Assembly: GCA_947625475.1 (NCBI GenBank)
Contig: CANQOL010000023.1
Location: 1-48,714 of the forward strand
Source: an uncultured Acetatifactor sp.
GTDB taxonomy: Bacteria; Bacillota; Clostridia; Lachnospirales; Lachnospiraceae
Length of the DNA: 48,714 bases
Direction: 5' to 3'
Shown here: positions 9,225 to 17,541 of the stretch, in pieces
Position numbering within the stretch: the stretch's first letter is position 1
How the letters are laid out: the number at the start of each line of letters is the position of its first letter
Program-made: the position numbers and the translations under genes
The notes under the pieces: model-generated
Database searches by the model: none
What the model saw: only the letters and a program-made list of their open reading frames with translations
What the model was told of the DNA's origin: nothing

Positions 9225-9368
9225 ATGAAGCACATCAAGACACTGACAACCAGAGATTTAAAGAAATCCATGAAGAAGGGCGGCTGCGGCGAGTGCCAGA
9301 CGTCCTGCCAGTCCGCCTGCAAGACATCCTGCACCGTTGGCAATCAGAGTTGCGAGAAGATTAAATAG
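9225..9368 (+). CDS. scfA: SCIFF six-cysteine ranthipeptide precursor
   Basis: A 47-residue peptide reading MKHIKTLTTRDLKKSMKKGG, then six cysteines at 21, 24, 28, 32, 36 and 43 (pattern CxxCxxxCxxxCxxxCx6C). This matches the SCIFF family (six cysteines in forty-five residues), a nearly universal clostridial precursor. Its maturase installs thioether links from Cys to the alpha carbon of another residue (known for the family). The first 20 residues would be the leader. An AAGGAGG site lies 9 bases upstream of the ATG. It is followed by a hairpin and then the maturase gene, so the pair is complete. Its biological role is still poorly known; quorum-type signalling has been proposed. Confidence 0.95.
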   Translation: MKHIKTLTTRDLKKSMKKGGCGECQTSCQSACKTSCTVGNQSCEKIK

Positions 9369-9388
9369 TCGGAGACGGCGCGAGACAG

Positions 9389-9416
9389 TAAGCAGCGACT
9401 TTATTGTCGCTGCTTA
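9389..9416 (+). terminator. Hairpin between scfA and scfB (likely partial terminator)
   Basis: An 11-bp perfect stem, TAAGCAGCGAC (9389-9399) with GTCGCTGCTTA (9406-9416), and a TTTATT loop are followed by TTGTGTG. The tail is only weakly T-rich, so it probably attenuates rather than stops. That would give more precursor peptide than enzyme. It may also stabilise the scfA message 3' end. Confidence 0.65.
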
Positions 9417-9475
9417 TTGTGTGTATGGGTGAGAGCGGGCCAAGGCGATCTGAGAAAGGCTGTGAAGGGTAGAAA

Positions 9476-10888
9476 GTGATTCATCAGTATAAAAACAACG
9501 GATACAATATTGTCATGGATGTGAACAGCGGCTCGGTCCACGTGGTGGACGATGTGGTCTACGAGGTGGTGCCGCTGATCGAGCCCCTGATCGAGGGGGG
9601 CGTCCGGGACCGGGACACCGTCCAGGCGGCAGTGGCCGGCCTGGTGCGCCCGGGTTTTGACGCCGAAAGCGTGCGGGAGGCGGTGGACGAGGTCCTGGAG
9701 CTGGAGAAGGCGGGCCAGCTCTTCGCGCCGGATATTTACGAAAATTATGTGTTTGATTTCAAGAAGCGCTCCACGGTGGTGAAGGCCCTTTGCCTGCACA
9801 TCTCCCACGACTGCAATCTGGCCTGTACCTACTGCTTCGCCGGGGAGGGAGAGTACCACGGCCGCAGGGCTCTCATGAGCTTTGAGGTGGGGAAGAAGGC
9901 CCTGGATTTCCTGGTGGCCAACTCCGGGAACCGGGTGAACCTGGAGGTGGATTTCTTCGGGGGAGAGCCCCTGATGAACTGGCAGGTGGTGAAGGACCTG
10001 GTGGAGTACGGCCGAAGCATCGAGAAGGCGGCGGGGAAGCGCTTCCGCTTCACCCTGACCACCAACGGGGTGCTTTTAAACGAGGAAATTCTGGAGTTTG
10101 CAAACCGGGAAATGTCCAACCTGGTGCTGAGCATCGACGGCAGAAAGCAGGTTCACGACAGGATGCGTCCCTTCCGGGGCGGGCAGGGGAGCTATGATCT
10201 GATTGTCCCCAAGTTTCAGCGGGCGGCGGAGAGCCGGGGCCAGATGAACTATTATGTGAGGGGAACCTTCACCCACTATAATCTGGACTTCTCCGAGGAT
10301 GTAAAGCATCTGGCGGATCTGGGCTTTCAGCAGATTTCCGTGGAGCCTGTGGTGGCTCAGCCCTCCGATCCCTACGCCATCCGGCAGGAGGATCTGCCCA
10401 TCCTGCGGGAGGAGTACGACAAGCTGGCGAAGGAAATCCTGGCAAGGAGGGAGGCCGGAAAGGGCTTCAACTTCTTCCATTTTATGATAGATCTGCAGGG
10501 CGGGCCCTGCGTGGCAAAGAGGCTTTCGGGCTGCGGCTCCGGCACGGAGTATCTGGCGGTGACCCCCTGGGGGGATCTCTATCCCTGCCACCAGTTTGTG
10601 GGCCAGGAGCAGTTTAAGATGGGCAATGTGGACGAGGGGATCACCAACACCGCCCTTCGGGACGAGTTCAAGGGCTGCAATGTGTACGCCAAGGAGAAAT
10701 GCCGCGAGTGCTTTGCCAAGTTTTACTGCAGCGGCGGCTGCGCCGCCAATTCCTACAATTTCCACGGGAACATCAACGACGCCTATGAGATCGGCTGCGA
10801 ACTGGAGAGAAAGCGCGTGGAATGCGCTGTGATGATAAAAGCCGCGGAGGCGGAAAAGGAGGAGAATAGGGAAGATGAAGAAGAGTAG
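9476..10888 (+). CDS. scfB: SCIFF radical SAM maturase
   Basis: A 470-residue radical SAM/SPASM enzyme. An N-terminal leader-binding part (about residues 1-95) begins MIHQYKNNGYNIVMDVNSGS. The CxxxCxxC motif (C113, C117, C120) binds the SAM-cleaving 4Fe-4S cluster. A glycine-rich DFFGGEPLMNW follows. The SPASM region (about 350-450; C353, C371, then CRECFAKFYCSGGC) holds auxiliary clusters. It should form thioether bonds in the ScfA peptide. The start is GTG 9476 with GAAGGG upstream; this N-terminus fits the family, whereas the next ATG (9515) would cut it. The stop overlaps secDF by 14 bases, implying coupled translation. The C-terminal acidic tail (EKEENREDEEE) appears non-conserved. Confidence 0.95.
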   Translation: MIHQYKNNGYNIVMDVNSGSVHVVDDVVYEVVPLIEPLIEGGVRDRDTVQAAVAGLVRPGFDAESVREAVDEVLELEKAGQLFAPDIYENYVFDFKKRSTVVKALCLHISHDCNLACTYCFAGEGEYHGRRALMSFEVGKKALDFLVANSGNRVNLEVDFFGGEPLMNWQVVKDLVEYGRSIEKAAGKRFRFTLTTNGVLLNEEILEFANREMSNLVLSIDGRKQVHDRMRPFRGGQGSYDLIVPKFQRAAESRGQMNYYVRGTFTHYNLDFSEDVKHLADLGFQQISVEPVVAQPSDPYAIRQEDLPILREEYDKLAKEILARREAGKGFNFFHFMIDLQGGPCVAKRLSGCGSGTEYLAVTPWGDLYPCHQFVGQEQFKMGNVDEGITNTALRDEFKGCNVYAKEKCRECFAKFYCSGGCAANSYNFHGNINDAYEIGCELERKRVECAVMIKAAEAEKEENREDEEE

Positions 10889-13145
10889 AGCCATTGTGGT
10901 CCTGATCGCGCTGGTGGTTTTGCTGGCGGGCGTCGCCTTTGTGGATCTCAAGGGTGTGGACGGCTACGGCAAGGGCAGTGCCTCGGATATCAAGCTGGGC
11001 CTGGATCTGGCCGGCGGCGTCAGCATCACCTACCAGGTGGTGGGGGAGGGGACTCCCTCAGCCACGGATATGAGCGACACCATCAGCAAGCTCCAGCAGC
11101 GTGTGTGGAATTACAGCACGGAGGCCATTGTGTATCAGGAGGGGGCGGACCGGATCAATATTGAGATCCCCGGCGTCACCGACGCCAACGCCATCCTCCA
11201 GGAGCTGGGACGTCCCGGCACCCTGTATTTTATCGCTCAGACAGGGCCGGACGGAACCGACAACTACAGCCTGCAGACCGTGACGGAAGCGGACGGGACC
11301 GTGGGCTATGAGTACATGCTGAACAAGCCCATTGAACAGCTGCAGCAGGAGGGCTCCATCGTGCTGGAGGGGACGGACATCGCCTCGGCCAGGGCGGGGA
11401 GCTATGTGGACTCCATGCAGAACCAGCAGATTGTGGTGGATCTGACCATGACCGACCAGGGCCGGGAGAAGTTCGCCGTGGCCACCGAGAAAGCCTACAA
11501 CGGCGGGGTCAACAGCGAGACCATTGGGATCTATTACGACGGGGCCTTTGTGAGCGTGCCCAGAGTCCAGGCGGTTCTCACGGACGGCACGGCCCAGATT
11601 TCCGGCAGCCGTACCTTTGAGGAGGCGGAAAGGCTGGCCTCCACCATCCGCATCGGCGGACTGTCCCTGGAGCTGGAAGAGCTCCACTCCAAGGTGGTGG
11701 GCGCCCAGCTGGGCGTGGAGGCCATTGACACCAGCCTGAAGGCGGGCGCCATCGGATTTGCCATCGTGGTGGTCTTCATGATCGCCGTGTACTTTGTAGC
11801 GGGGGCAGCCTCCGCTGTGGCCCTGGCCCTGTATGTGGCCCTGATGGTTCTTCTGATCAACGGCTTTGATATGACCCTGACCCTCTCCGGAGTGGCGGGC
11901 ATTATCCTGTCCATCGGTATGGCGGTGGACGCCAACGTGATTATTTTCGCCCGGATCCGGGAGGAACTTGCCACCGGCAAGACGGTCCGCAGCTCCATCA
12001 AGATCGGGTTTGACAAGGCCCTTTCTGCCATCGTGGACGGCAATATCACCACTCTGATTGCGGCGGCGGTGCTTCTGCTTCTGGGCCCCGGAACGGTGAA
12101 GGGCTTTGCCCAGACCCTGGCTCTGGGCATCGTGCTCTCCATGTTCACCGCCCTGGTGGTGACCCGCTGGATCATCAAGGCCCTCTACGCCCTGGGCGTG
12201 CAGAATATGAAGTGGTACGGCGTGGGCAAGGAGCACAAGACCATTGATTTCCTGGGAAAGAGAAGGGTGTTCTTCATCCTCTCCCTGGTCCTGATCCTGG
12301 CCGGCTTTGCGGTCATGGGAGTAAACAAGGCATCCACCGGGGACGCCCTGAATTACAGCCTGGAGTTTAAGGGCGGCACGGCGGTTACCGTGAACTTCAA
12401 TGAGAACAGGACTTTGGAGCAGGTGAATCAGGAGATCGTGCCTCTGGTGGAGGAAATCGCCGGCAGCGGCGTCCAGATCCAGACCGTACAGGATTCCAGC
12501 GAGGTAATCTTTAAGACCAACACCCTCACCGTGGATCAGAGAGACCGCCTGGATCAAATGTTTATGGAAAAATTTGGCGTGAGCAAGGACAGGATCACCT
12601 CTGAAACCATCAGCTCCACCATCAGCAGCGAGATGAAGCGGGATACGGTTCTGGCGGTGACGGTGGCCATCGTGTGTATGCTGATTTATATCCGGATCCG
12701 CTTCAGCGATATCCGTTTCGGCGCCAGCGGCGTGGCGGCCCTGGTCCATGATGTGCTGGTGGTGCTGGCCTTCTATGCGGCGGCGCGGGTATCCGTGAGC
12801 AACACCTTTATCGCCTGTATGCTGACCATCGTGGGTTATTCCATCAACGCCACCATCGTGGTCTTTGACCGGGTGCGTGAGAATATGGCGGCGATGACCA
12901 AAAAGGATGATCTGAAGGAGGTTGTCAACCGAAGCATCACCCAGACCCTGTCCCGAAGCATTTTCACCTCCCTGACCACCTTTATCATGGTGGCGGTGCT
13001 GTATGTGCTGGGAGTGACCAGCATCCGGGATTTCGCCCTGCCTCTCATGGTGGGTATCCTTTGCGGCGCTTACTCATCCGTCTGCCTGGCGGGCGCCATG
13101 TGGTATGTGCTGCGCAAAAAGTTCCCGCCCAAGGAGACAAAATAA
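10875..13145 (+). CDS. secDF: Fused protein translocase subunit SecDF
   Basis: A 756-residue fusion of SecD and SecF. The N-terminal membrane span (residues 5-23) is followed by DIKLGLDLAGGVSITYQV and the periplasmic-type P1 domain. The SecD membrane block holds GAIGFAIVVVFMIAVYF and LSIGMAVDANVIIFARIREE. From about residue 457 the SecF half begins (RRVFFILSLVLILAGFAVMG) with YSLEFKGGTAVTV and its own five spans (GYSINATIVVFDRVREN). SecDF uses the proton motive force to help pull proteins through SecYEG. Fusion is common in Bacillota. It overlaps scfB, so peptide maturation and export genes share a transcript. Confidence 0.95.
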   Translation: MKKSRAIVVLIALVVLLAGVAFVDLKGVDGYGKGSASDIKLGLDLAGGVSITYQVVGEGTPSATDMSDTISKLQQRVWNYSTEAIVYQEGADRINIEIPGVTDANAILQELGRPGTLYFIAQTGPDGTDNYSLQTVTEADGTVGYEYMLNKPIEQLQQEGSIVLEGTDIASARAGSYVDSMQNQQIVVDLTMTDQGREKFAVATEKAYNGGVNSETIGIYYDGAFVSVPRVQAVLTDGTAQISGSRTFEEAERLASTIRIGGLSLELEELHSKVVGAQLGVEAIDTSLKAGAIGFAIVVVFMIAVYFVAGAASAVALALYVALMVLLINGFDMTLTLSGVAGIILSIGMAVDANVIIFARIREELATGKTVRSSIKIGFDKALSAIVDGNITTLIAAAVLLLLGPGTVKGFAQTLALGIVLSMFTALVVTRWIIKALYALGVQNMKWYGVGKEHKTIDFLGKRRVFFILSLVLILAGFAVMGVNKASTGDALNYSLEFKGGTAVTVNFNENRTLEQVNQEIVPLVEEIAGSGVQIQTVQDSSEVIFKTNTLTVDQRDRLDQMFMEKFGVSKDRITSETISSTISSEMKRDTVLAVTVAIVCMLIYIRIRFSDIRFGASGVAALVHDVLVVLAFYAAARVSVSNTFIACMLTIVGYSINATIVVFDRVRENMAAMTKKDDLKEVVNRSITQTLSRSIFTSLTTFIMVAVLYVLGVTSIRDFALPLMVGILCGAYSSVCLAGAMWYVLRKKFPPKETK

Positions 13146-13164
13146 AATCGGTTTGGAATGGTTT

Positions 13165-13194
13165 CGCGCCGTGGCGGTCTTATGTCACGGCGCG
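13165..13194 (+). terminator. Hairpin after secDF, possible terminator
   Basis: A 9-bp stem, CGCGCCGTG (13165-13173) with CACGGCGCG (13186-13194), and a 12-base loop lie 20 bases after the secDF stop. Only ATGTTGTT follows, so termination would be weak. Confidence 0.4.
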
Positions 13195-13223
13195 ATGTTG
13201 TTCCCGGGACTCCTGCCGGCCCG

Positions 13224-13370
13224 GAATGCAGAGGCCGGCGGCAGGGGAACAGCGGTGGCCGGGCCGGCGGTTAGCAGGGGGCAGCGGTGACCGGGCCGGC
13301 GGTTAGCAGGGAGCAGCAGTGACCGGGCCGGCGGCAGGCAGGAACAGCAGTGACCGGAGGCGGCGCCGGG
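13224..13370 (+). repeat. Degenerate 31-32-base tandem repeat before recJ
   Basis: Copies start at about 13224, 13256, 13288, 13320 and (partial) 13351. The core is TGACCGGGCCGGCGG followed by TTAGCAGGGAGCAGCAG. Copies 13256-13287 and 13288-13319 are nearly identical; the first and last are worn. The open frame that extends recJ upstream to 13319 runs through this array and is not part of the gene. Confidence 0.85.
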
Positions 13371-13435
13371 GGAGAAAAAGGCGTGCGGAGGGGAAATGGC
13401 GCTCCGCAGGAAGGGCGCGCCGCGCAGGAGAGTGT

Positions 13436-15211
13436 ATGGAGAAATGGTTTGTGGCGGCCAAGAGGGCCGATTTTGCAGCCTGGGGAGAGCGCTTCGGCAT
13501 TGACCCGGTGGTGGCCAGGATTATCCGCAACCGGGATATCACGGACCCGGAGGGAGTGGAGCGGTTCCTGCACGGGACGCTGAAGGATTGTTATTCCCCC
13601 TGGCGCATGGCGGGGATGGAGCGGGCGGCGGCCCTGATCCTGGAGGCCATAGAGCAGGGCATCTCTCTTCGGGTGATAGGGGACTATGATGTGGACGGGG
13701 TATGCGCGTCCTATATCCTGCTCCGGGGGCTGGAAGCCCTGGGGGCAAAGGTGGACGCTGCCATTCCCCACCGGATCAAGGATGGCTACGGCCTGAGCGA
13801 GGATCTGATCCGGGAGGCGGCCGGCGCGGGAGTGGGTATGGTGATCACCTGCGACAACGGGATCGCGGCGGTGGAGCCCATCGCCCTGGCCAGGAGCCTG
13901 GGGATCCGCACGGTGGTGACGGACCATCATGAGGTGCCCTTTGTGGAGGAAGGGGGGTTGCGGCGGCAGCTTCTTCCCCCGGCGGATGCGGTGGTGGACC
14001 CCCGGCAGGAGGCGTGCACTTATCCCTTCCCCTCTGTCTGCGGGGCCGTGGTGGCCTGGAAGCTGATACAGGCCCTCTGTGAGAAAAAGCCTGCGGCGGG
14101 CCAGGGAGAGCTCTTTGAGGATCTGATACAGATGGCGGCCCTGGCTACCGTGTGCGACGTGATGGAGCTGCGGGACGAAAACCGCATTATCGTGAAGGAG
14201 GGGCTGGCGCGGATGCGGCGAACTCAGAATCCGGGGCTCAGAGCCCTGATCGAGGTAAACGAGCTGGACGGCGCCCGTCTCAATGTCTATCATCTTGGCT
14301 TTGTGCTGGGCCCCTGCCTGAACGCCACCGGACGGCTGGACACGGCCCTGCGGGGGCTGGAGCTGCTGCGCAGCTCCACGAAGATGGAGGCAATGACCAT
14401 GGCCAGGGAGCTGCTGGAGCTGAACAACAGCCGCAAGAATCTGACCCAGAAGGGGGTGGAGGCGGCCCTGGAGCAGATTCGGGAGCGCCGGCTGGACAGG
14501 GATCCGGTGATGCTCATCTATCTGCCGGAGCTTCATGAGAGCCTGGCGGGGATTGTAGCCGGCAAGATCCGGGAAATCTATCATCACCCGGTGCTGGTGC
14601 TGACAAGGGGGGAGCAGGGGGTGAAGGGCTCCGGACGGTCTATCGAGGCCTACCACATGTATGATTCCCTCACGGCGGTAAAGCACTATTTTACCAGGTA
14701 CGGCGGCCACAGGCTGGCGGCCGGCCTCTCCATGCGGGAGGAGGATATAGAGTCTCTGCGCCGGGATCTGAACGAGAGGTCGTCTCTCACGGAGGCGGAT
14801 TTTATTCCCCAGGTACATATCGACGTGCCTATGCCCATGGATTACGCAACCTTCTCCCTGGCCAGGGAGCTGGAGCTGCTGGAGCCCTGCGGAGCGGGGA
14901 ACCCAAGGCCCCTGTTTGCCCAGAGGGAGGTCTGCTTTGTGGAGGCCAGAAGAATCGGGCGCGGCCAGAACTATGCCCGGCTGACGGCCCTTTCCGGCCG
15001 GGAGCGGCTGGAGGTTATGTTTTTCGGGGATGTGGACGCCTTCTGCGGCTTCCTGGAGGAAAAGTACGGCCCCGGCAGCGCCGCGGCTCTCTTTGAGGGA
15101 AGAGCCCTGGCGGTGTGCGGCGGATATCGGGTCTCCATCACCTATCAGCTTGGGATTCACAGCTACCGCGGCAGGGAATCCTTACAGTTTATCATGGAGA
15201 ACTATTGTTGA
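13436..15211 (+). CDS. recJ: Single-stranded-DNA-specific exonuclease RecJ
   Basis: A 591-residue RecJ, a 5'-3' exonuclease for recombination and mismatch/excision repair. The DHH domain carries D83-Y-D85-V-D87-G and D163-H164-H165, which bind the catalytic metals. The DHHA1 domain has GSGRSIEAYHMYDSL and the FTRYGGHRLAAG motif, and an OB-fold segment containing LLEPCGAGNPRPLF follows. ATG 13436 follows CAGGAGAGTGT; the longer frame from 13319 would add an Arg/Gly-rich stretch coded by the upstream repeats. It lies in a block that splits rplKA from rplJL. A 629-residue frame on the other strand is a GC-bias shadow. Confidence 0.95.
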   Translation: MEKWFVAAKRADFAAWGERFGIDPVVARIIRNRDITDPEGVERFLHGTLKDCYSPWRMAGMERAAALILEAIEQGISLRVIGDYDVDGVCASYILLRGLEALGAKVDAAIPHRIKDGYGLSEDLIREAAGAGVGMVITCDNGIAAVEPIALARSLGIRTVVTDHHEVPFVEEGGLRRQLLPPADAVVDPRQEACTYPFPSVCGAVVAWKLIQALCEKKPAAGQGELFEDLIQMAALATVCDVMELRDENRIIVKEGLARMRRTQNPGLRALIEVNELDGARLNVYHLGFVLGPCLNATGRLDTALRGLELLRSSTKMEAMTMARELLELNNSRKNLTQKGVEAALEQIRERRLDRDPVMLIYLPELHESLAGIVAGKIREIYHHPVLVLTRGEQGVKGSGRSIEAYHMYDSLTAVKHYFTRYGGHRLAAGLSMREEDIESLRRDLNERSSLTEADFIPQVHIDVPMPMDYATFSLARELELLEPCGAGNPRPLFAQREVCFVEARRIGRGQNYARLTALSGRERLEVMFFGDVDAFCGFLEEKYGPGSAAALFEGRALAVCGGYRVSITYQLGIHSYRGRESLQFIMENYC

Positions 15212-15225
15212 CGGGAGGAATGACT

Positions 15226-16137
15226 ATGATACTTACAGTGACCTTAAATCCGGCTGTGGACAAGACCTGCACCGTCACCGGACTGATGCTGGGCCAGGTG
15301 AACCGCCTGCAGACCGTAAAGAGCATCGCCGGAGGCAAGGGCGTCAACGTGACCAAGGTGCTGCGCCAGTTTCAGATCCCCGTGACGGCCATGGGGTTCC
15401 TGGGGGGATACAGCGGCCGGATGATCTCGGATGCCATGGAGAGAATGGGGGCCCGGTGCGCCTTCACCCCCATTCAGGGGGACACCCGGGTGAACACCAA
15501 TATTCTGGCGGAGAACGGATATGTGACGGAGCTGCTGGAGCCGGGCCCGGCCATCGGCGAGGGTGAGATCCGCAGCTTCCTGGAGGAATATGAAAGGCGC
15601 GCCGGGGAGAGCGATATCGTCGTGCTCTCGGGCAGCGTGCCCAAGGGAGTGCCCATGGATATCTACCGGAAGCTGACCGAGTTTGCGGGCGCCATGGGGA
15701 AAAAGGTGTTTCTGGATGCCGCGGGGGAGGCGCTCCGGATGGGAGTGGAGGCGGGCCCCTATCTGATCAAGCCTAATTGGAGGGAGATGGAGTACCTGGC
15801 GGGCCATAAGCTCGCTGCCCGGGAGGAGCTTGCGGAGGCGGCGAAGCGCCTGCTGGACAAGGGGATCCGGAAGGTCATCATTTCCCTGGGGGCGGAGGGG
15901 ATCCTGTACGTGGACCGGGAGAGGATCCTGTCCCGGAGAGCGCCCCATATCGCCGCGGTCAATACGGTGGGCTGCGGGGATACGGTGGTGGCCTCCTACT
16001 GCATGAGCCAGCTGGAGGGGACGGAGCCCCAGGAGGCGTTAAACCGGGCCGTCGCCCTCTCGGCTGCCAACGCCACCACTCTGGAGAGCGCCAATATTCC
16101 CATGGACACCTATCTGGCGCTTCTGCAGGGCATGTGA
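15226..16137 (+). CDS. PfkB-family hexose-phosphate kinase (1-phosphofructokinase type)
   Basis: A 303-residue ribokinase-fold enzyme beginning MILTVTLNPAVDKT, the typical start of FruK/LacC-type kinases. GGKGVNVTKVL (from residue 36) is PfkB signature 1, and VNTVGCGDTVVASYC carries the ATP-site GxGD with the expected catalytic base Asp252. It probably phosphorylates fructose-1-phosphate to the bisphosphate; tagatose-6-phosphate kinase is the alternative, and sequence alone does not decide. ATG 15226 is preferred to ATG 15220 because GGGAGG lies 7 bases ahead. It follows recJ by 14 bases, so the two are likely cotranscribed. No PTS or fruR gene is beside it, which is unusual for fruK. Confidence 0.85.
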   Translation: MILTVTLNPAVDKTCTVTGLMLGQVNRLQTVKSIAGGKGVNVTKVLRQFQIPVTAMGFLGGYSGRMISDAMERMGARCAFTPIQGDTRVNTNILAENGYVTELLEPGPAIGEGEIRSFLEEYERRAGESDIVVLSGSVPKGVPMDIYRKLTEFAGAMGKKVFLDAAGEALRMGVEAGPYLIKPNWREMEYLAGHKLAAREELAEAAKRLLDKGIRKVIISLGAEGILYVDRERILSRRAPHIAAVNTVGCGDTVVASYCMSQLEGTEPQEALNRAVALSAANATTLESANIPMDTYLALLQGM

Positions 16138-16147
16138 GGGGGAAAGC

Positions 16148-16228
16148 CCGGGAACCCTGCTGAGAAAACGCCGGGAAACCCGCTGGGGGAACCCGTTGAA
16201 AAAATGCCGGGAACCCCGCTGAGAAAAC
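16148..16228 (+). repeat. Three degenerate CCGGGAACCCCGCTGAGAAAA repeats
   Basis: Copies start at 16148, 16171 and 16207, the first and third nearly identical over 22 bases. A partial half-copy (CCCGTTGAAAAA) lies between the second and third. The array ends 2 bases before the -35 of the next promoter. Confidence 0.75.
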
Positions 16229-16230
16229 AC

Positions 16231-16259
16231 TTGACATCCCGCTTGGGATGTGGTAGAGT
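16231..16259 (+). promoter_or_regulatory. Promoter of rplJ-rplL
   Basis: A consensus TTGACA (16231-16236), 17-base gap, and TAGAGT (16254-16259) preceded by TG (16251-16252). It directs the L10 leader. Confidence 0.85.
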
Positions 16260-16267
16260 ACAAAAAG

Positions 16268-16385
16268 GTTGGAAAACCGTGCCGAAGACAGCAGGTGTCC
16301 CCTGGGGACGTAAGCGTCAGCGCCTGCCGAGGAGAGCGAGTAGATGAGACTGTATTGCGCCCTTTCCCTTCGGAAGGGCGTTATT
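16268..16385 (+). ncRNA. Ribosomal protein L10 leader
   Basis: The leader contains the conserved CCGAAGACAGCAGGTG and, about 50 bases on, the pairing CCTGCCGAGG. It ends in a CGCCCTT/AAGGGCG hairpin (16358-16380) followed by TTATTTATT. This fits the L10 leader of Bacillota, where the L10(L12)4 complex binds the RNA to reduce its own synthesis. The final hairpin may act as an attenuator. The call comes from motif and position; a covariance-model search was not possible. Confidence 0.85.
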
Positions 16386-16436
16386 TATTCGTGCTGTATT
16401 TTACTTTCGGCAAACAATCGAAAAGGAGGTAAAAAA

Positions 16437-16982
16437 ATGGCAAAGATCGAATTGAAGCAGCCGATCGTGGCGGAGATCTCCGAGAACATCAAGGACGCCC
16501 AGTCAGTGGTCCTGGTGGATTACCGGGGACTGACCGTGGAGCAGGACACCCAGCTGCGCAAAACTCTGCGTGAGGCAGGGGTTGGCTACAAGGTGTACAA
16601 AAACACCTTCATGAACTTTGCGTTCAAGGGTACGGCCTGCGAGGACCTGGCTCCCTATCTGGAGGGGCCGAGCGCCATGGCCTACTCTGCGACGGACGCC
16701 ACGGCTCCCGCCAGAATCCTGGCGGAGTTTGCCAAGAAGGCTGACAAGCTCGAGATCAAGGCCGGCGTGGTGGAGGGCACCGTGTACGATGCGAAGGGTA
16801 TGCAGCGGATCGCGGATATCCCTTCCAGAGAAGTGCTTCTTTCCAGACTGCTGGGAAGCATGCAGTCGCCCATCGCCAATTTCGCCCGTGTGATGAAGCA
16901 GCTGGCGGAAAAAGGCGGCGCGTCCGCAGCCGAGCCGGCGGCAGAGGAAGCTCCCGCAGCTTCCGAGCCTGCGGCGGAGTAA
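16437..16982 (+). CDS. rplJ: Ribosomal protein uL10
   Basis: A 181-residue uL10. It opens MAKIELKQPIVAEISENIKD, shows VVLVDYRGLTVEQDTQLR and KVYKNTFMNFAF in the rRNA-binding domain, and ends in an Ala/Glu/Pro-rich tail. uL10 is the base of the stalk that carries bL12 dimers. ATG 16437 follows AAAAGGAGGT; the frame upstream to 16344 is leader sequence. The Ala/Glu/Pro tail is a little longer than in many homologues. Confidence 0.96.
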   Translation: MAKIELKQPIVAEISENIKDAQSVVLVDYRGLTVEQDTQLRKTLREAGVGYKVYKNTFMNFAFKGTACEDLAPYLEGPSAMAYSATDATAPARILAEFAKKADKLEIKAGVVEGTVYDAKGMQRIADIPSREVLLSRLLGSMQSPIANFARVMKQLAEKGGASAAEPAAEEAPAASEPAAE

Positions 16983-17035
16983 AAGCCGCTGCTTAACAGG
17001 GAACAAGAAAACATATCAAAATGGAGGAAATGAAA

Positions 17036-17407
17036 ATGGCTAAGTTAACAGCTCAGGAACTGATTGACGCTATCAAAGAGTTAAGCGTGCTGGAATTAAA
17101 CGATTTGGTAAAGGCATGTGAGGAAGAGTTCGGTGTGTCCGCATCCGCAGGTGTTGTTGTGGCGGCTGCCGGCCCTGCCGTTGAGGTGGAGGAGAAGACC
17201 GAGTTTGACGTGGAGTTGACCGAGATCGGCGCCGAGAAGGTTAAGGTTATCAAGGTGGTCCGCGAGATCACTGGCCTGGGCCTGAAGGAGGCAAAGGATC
17301 TGGTGGACAGCGCTCCCAAGATGGTGAAGGAGGCCGCTTCCAAGGAGGAGGCCGAGGAAATCAAGAAGAAGCTGGAAGAGGTAGGCGCAAAGATTACCCT
17401 GAAGTAA
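17036..17407 (+). CDS. rplL: Ribosomal protein bL12
   Basis: A 123-residue bL7/L12. It has an N-terminal dimerisation part ([20 protein letters not shown]), an Ala/Val-rich hinge, and the C-terminal domain [21 protein letters not shown] that recruits translation GTPases. GGAGG lies 8 bases before ATG 17036; an in-frame ATG at 17021 overlaps that site and is rejected. It is followed by a strong terminator, so most transcripts of the rplJL unit probably stop here. Confidence 0.97.
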   Translation: MAKLTAQELIDAIKELSVLELNDLVKACEEEFGVSASAGVVVAAAGPAVEVEEKTEFDVELTEIGAEKVKVIKVVREITGLGLKEAKDLVDSAPKMVKEAASKEEAEEIKKKLEEVGAKITLK

Positions 17408-17435
17408 TCTTCCTGTGGGCCTCTGCCATAGAGAG

Positions 17436-17467
17436 AAAAGACCCCATCCCGGGATGGGGTCTTTTCT
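17436..17467 (+). terminator. Perfect palindromic terminator after rplL
   Basis: AAAAGACCCCATCCC (17436-17450) is directly followed by its exact reverse complement (17451-17465), ending in CTTTT. It works as a terminator on both strands and separates rplL from rpoB, which also has its own promoter. Confidence 0.9.
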
Positions 17468-17511
17468 GCCTCATATAATAAATTAAATTTCTCTTAAGTC
17501 AAAAAATCTTC

Positions 17512-17541
17512 TTGACGTTTTCCCAATGCTTGTGTTAATAT
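17512..17541 (+). promoter_or_regulatory. Promoter of rpoB-rpoC
   Basis: TTGACG (17512-17517), then TTAATA/TAATAT (17535-17541) at 17-18 bases with TGTG in front. The AT-rich sequence around it contrasts with the flanking genes. The 5' leader to the start codon is about 95 bases. Confidence 0.7.

Noticed and set aside
11058..12749. 563-residue open frame on the minus strand of secDF, His/Gly-rich
   Set aside because: It mirrors secDF exactly, has no ribosome site and a composition typical of antisense frames in GC-biased codons.
13224..13370. CRISPR array
   Set aside because: The repeats are directly joined and degenerate, with no unique spacers and no cas genes.
13319..13435. N-terminal extension of RecJ
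   Set aside because: Encoded by the tandem repeats, Arg-rich, absent from the family; ATG 13436 has a proper ribosome site.
13271..15160. 629-residue minus-strand open frame over recJ
   Set aside because: Shadow of recJ; His, Gln, Pro and Arg-rich with no domain.
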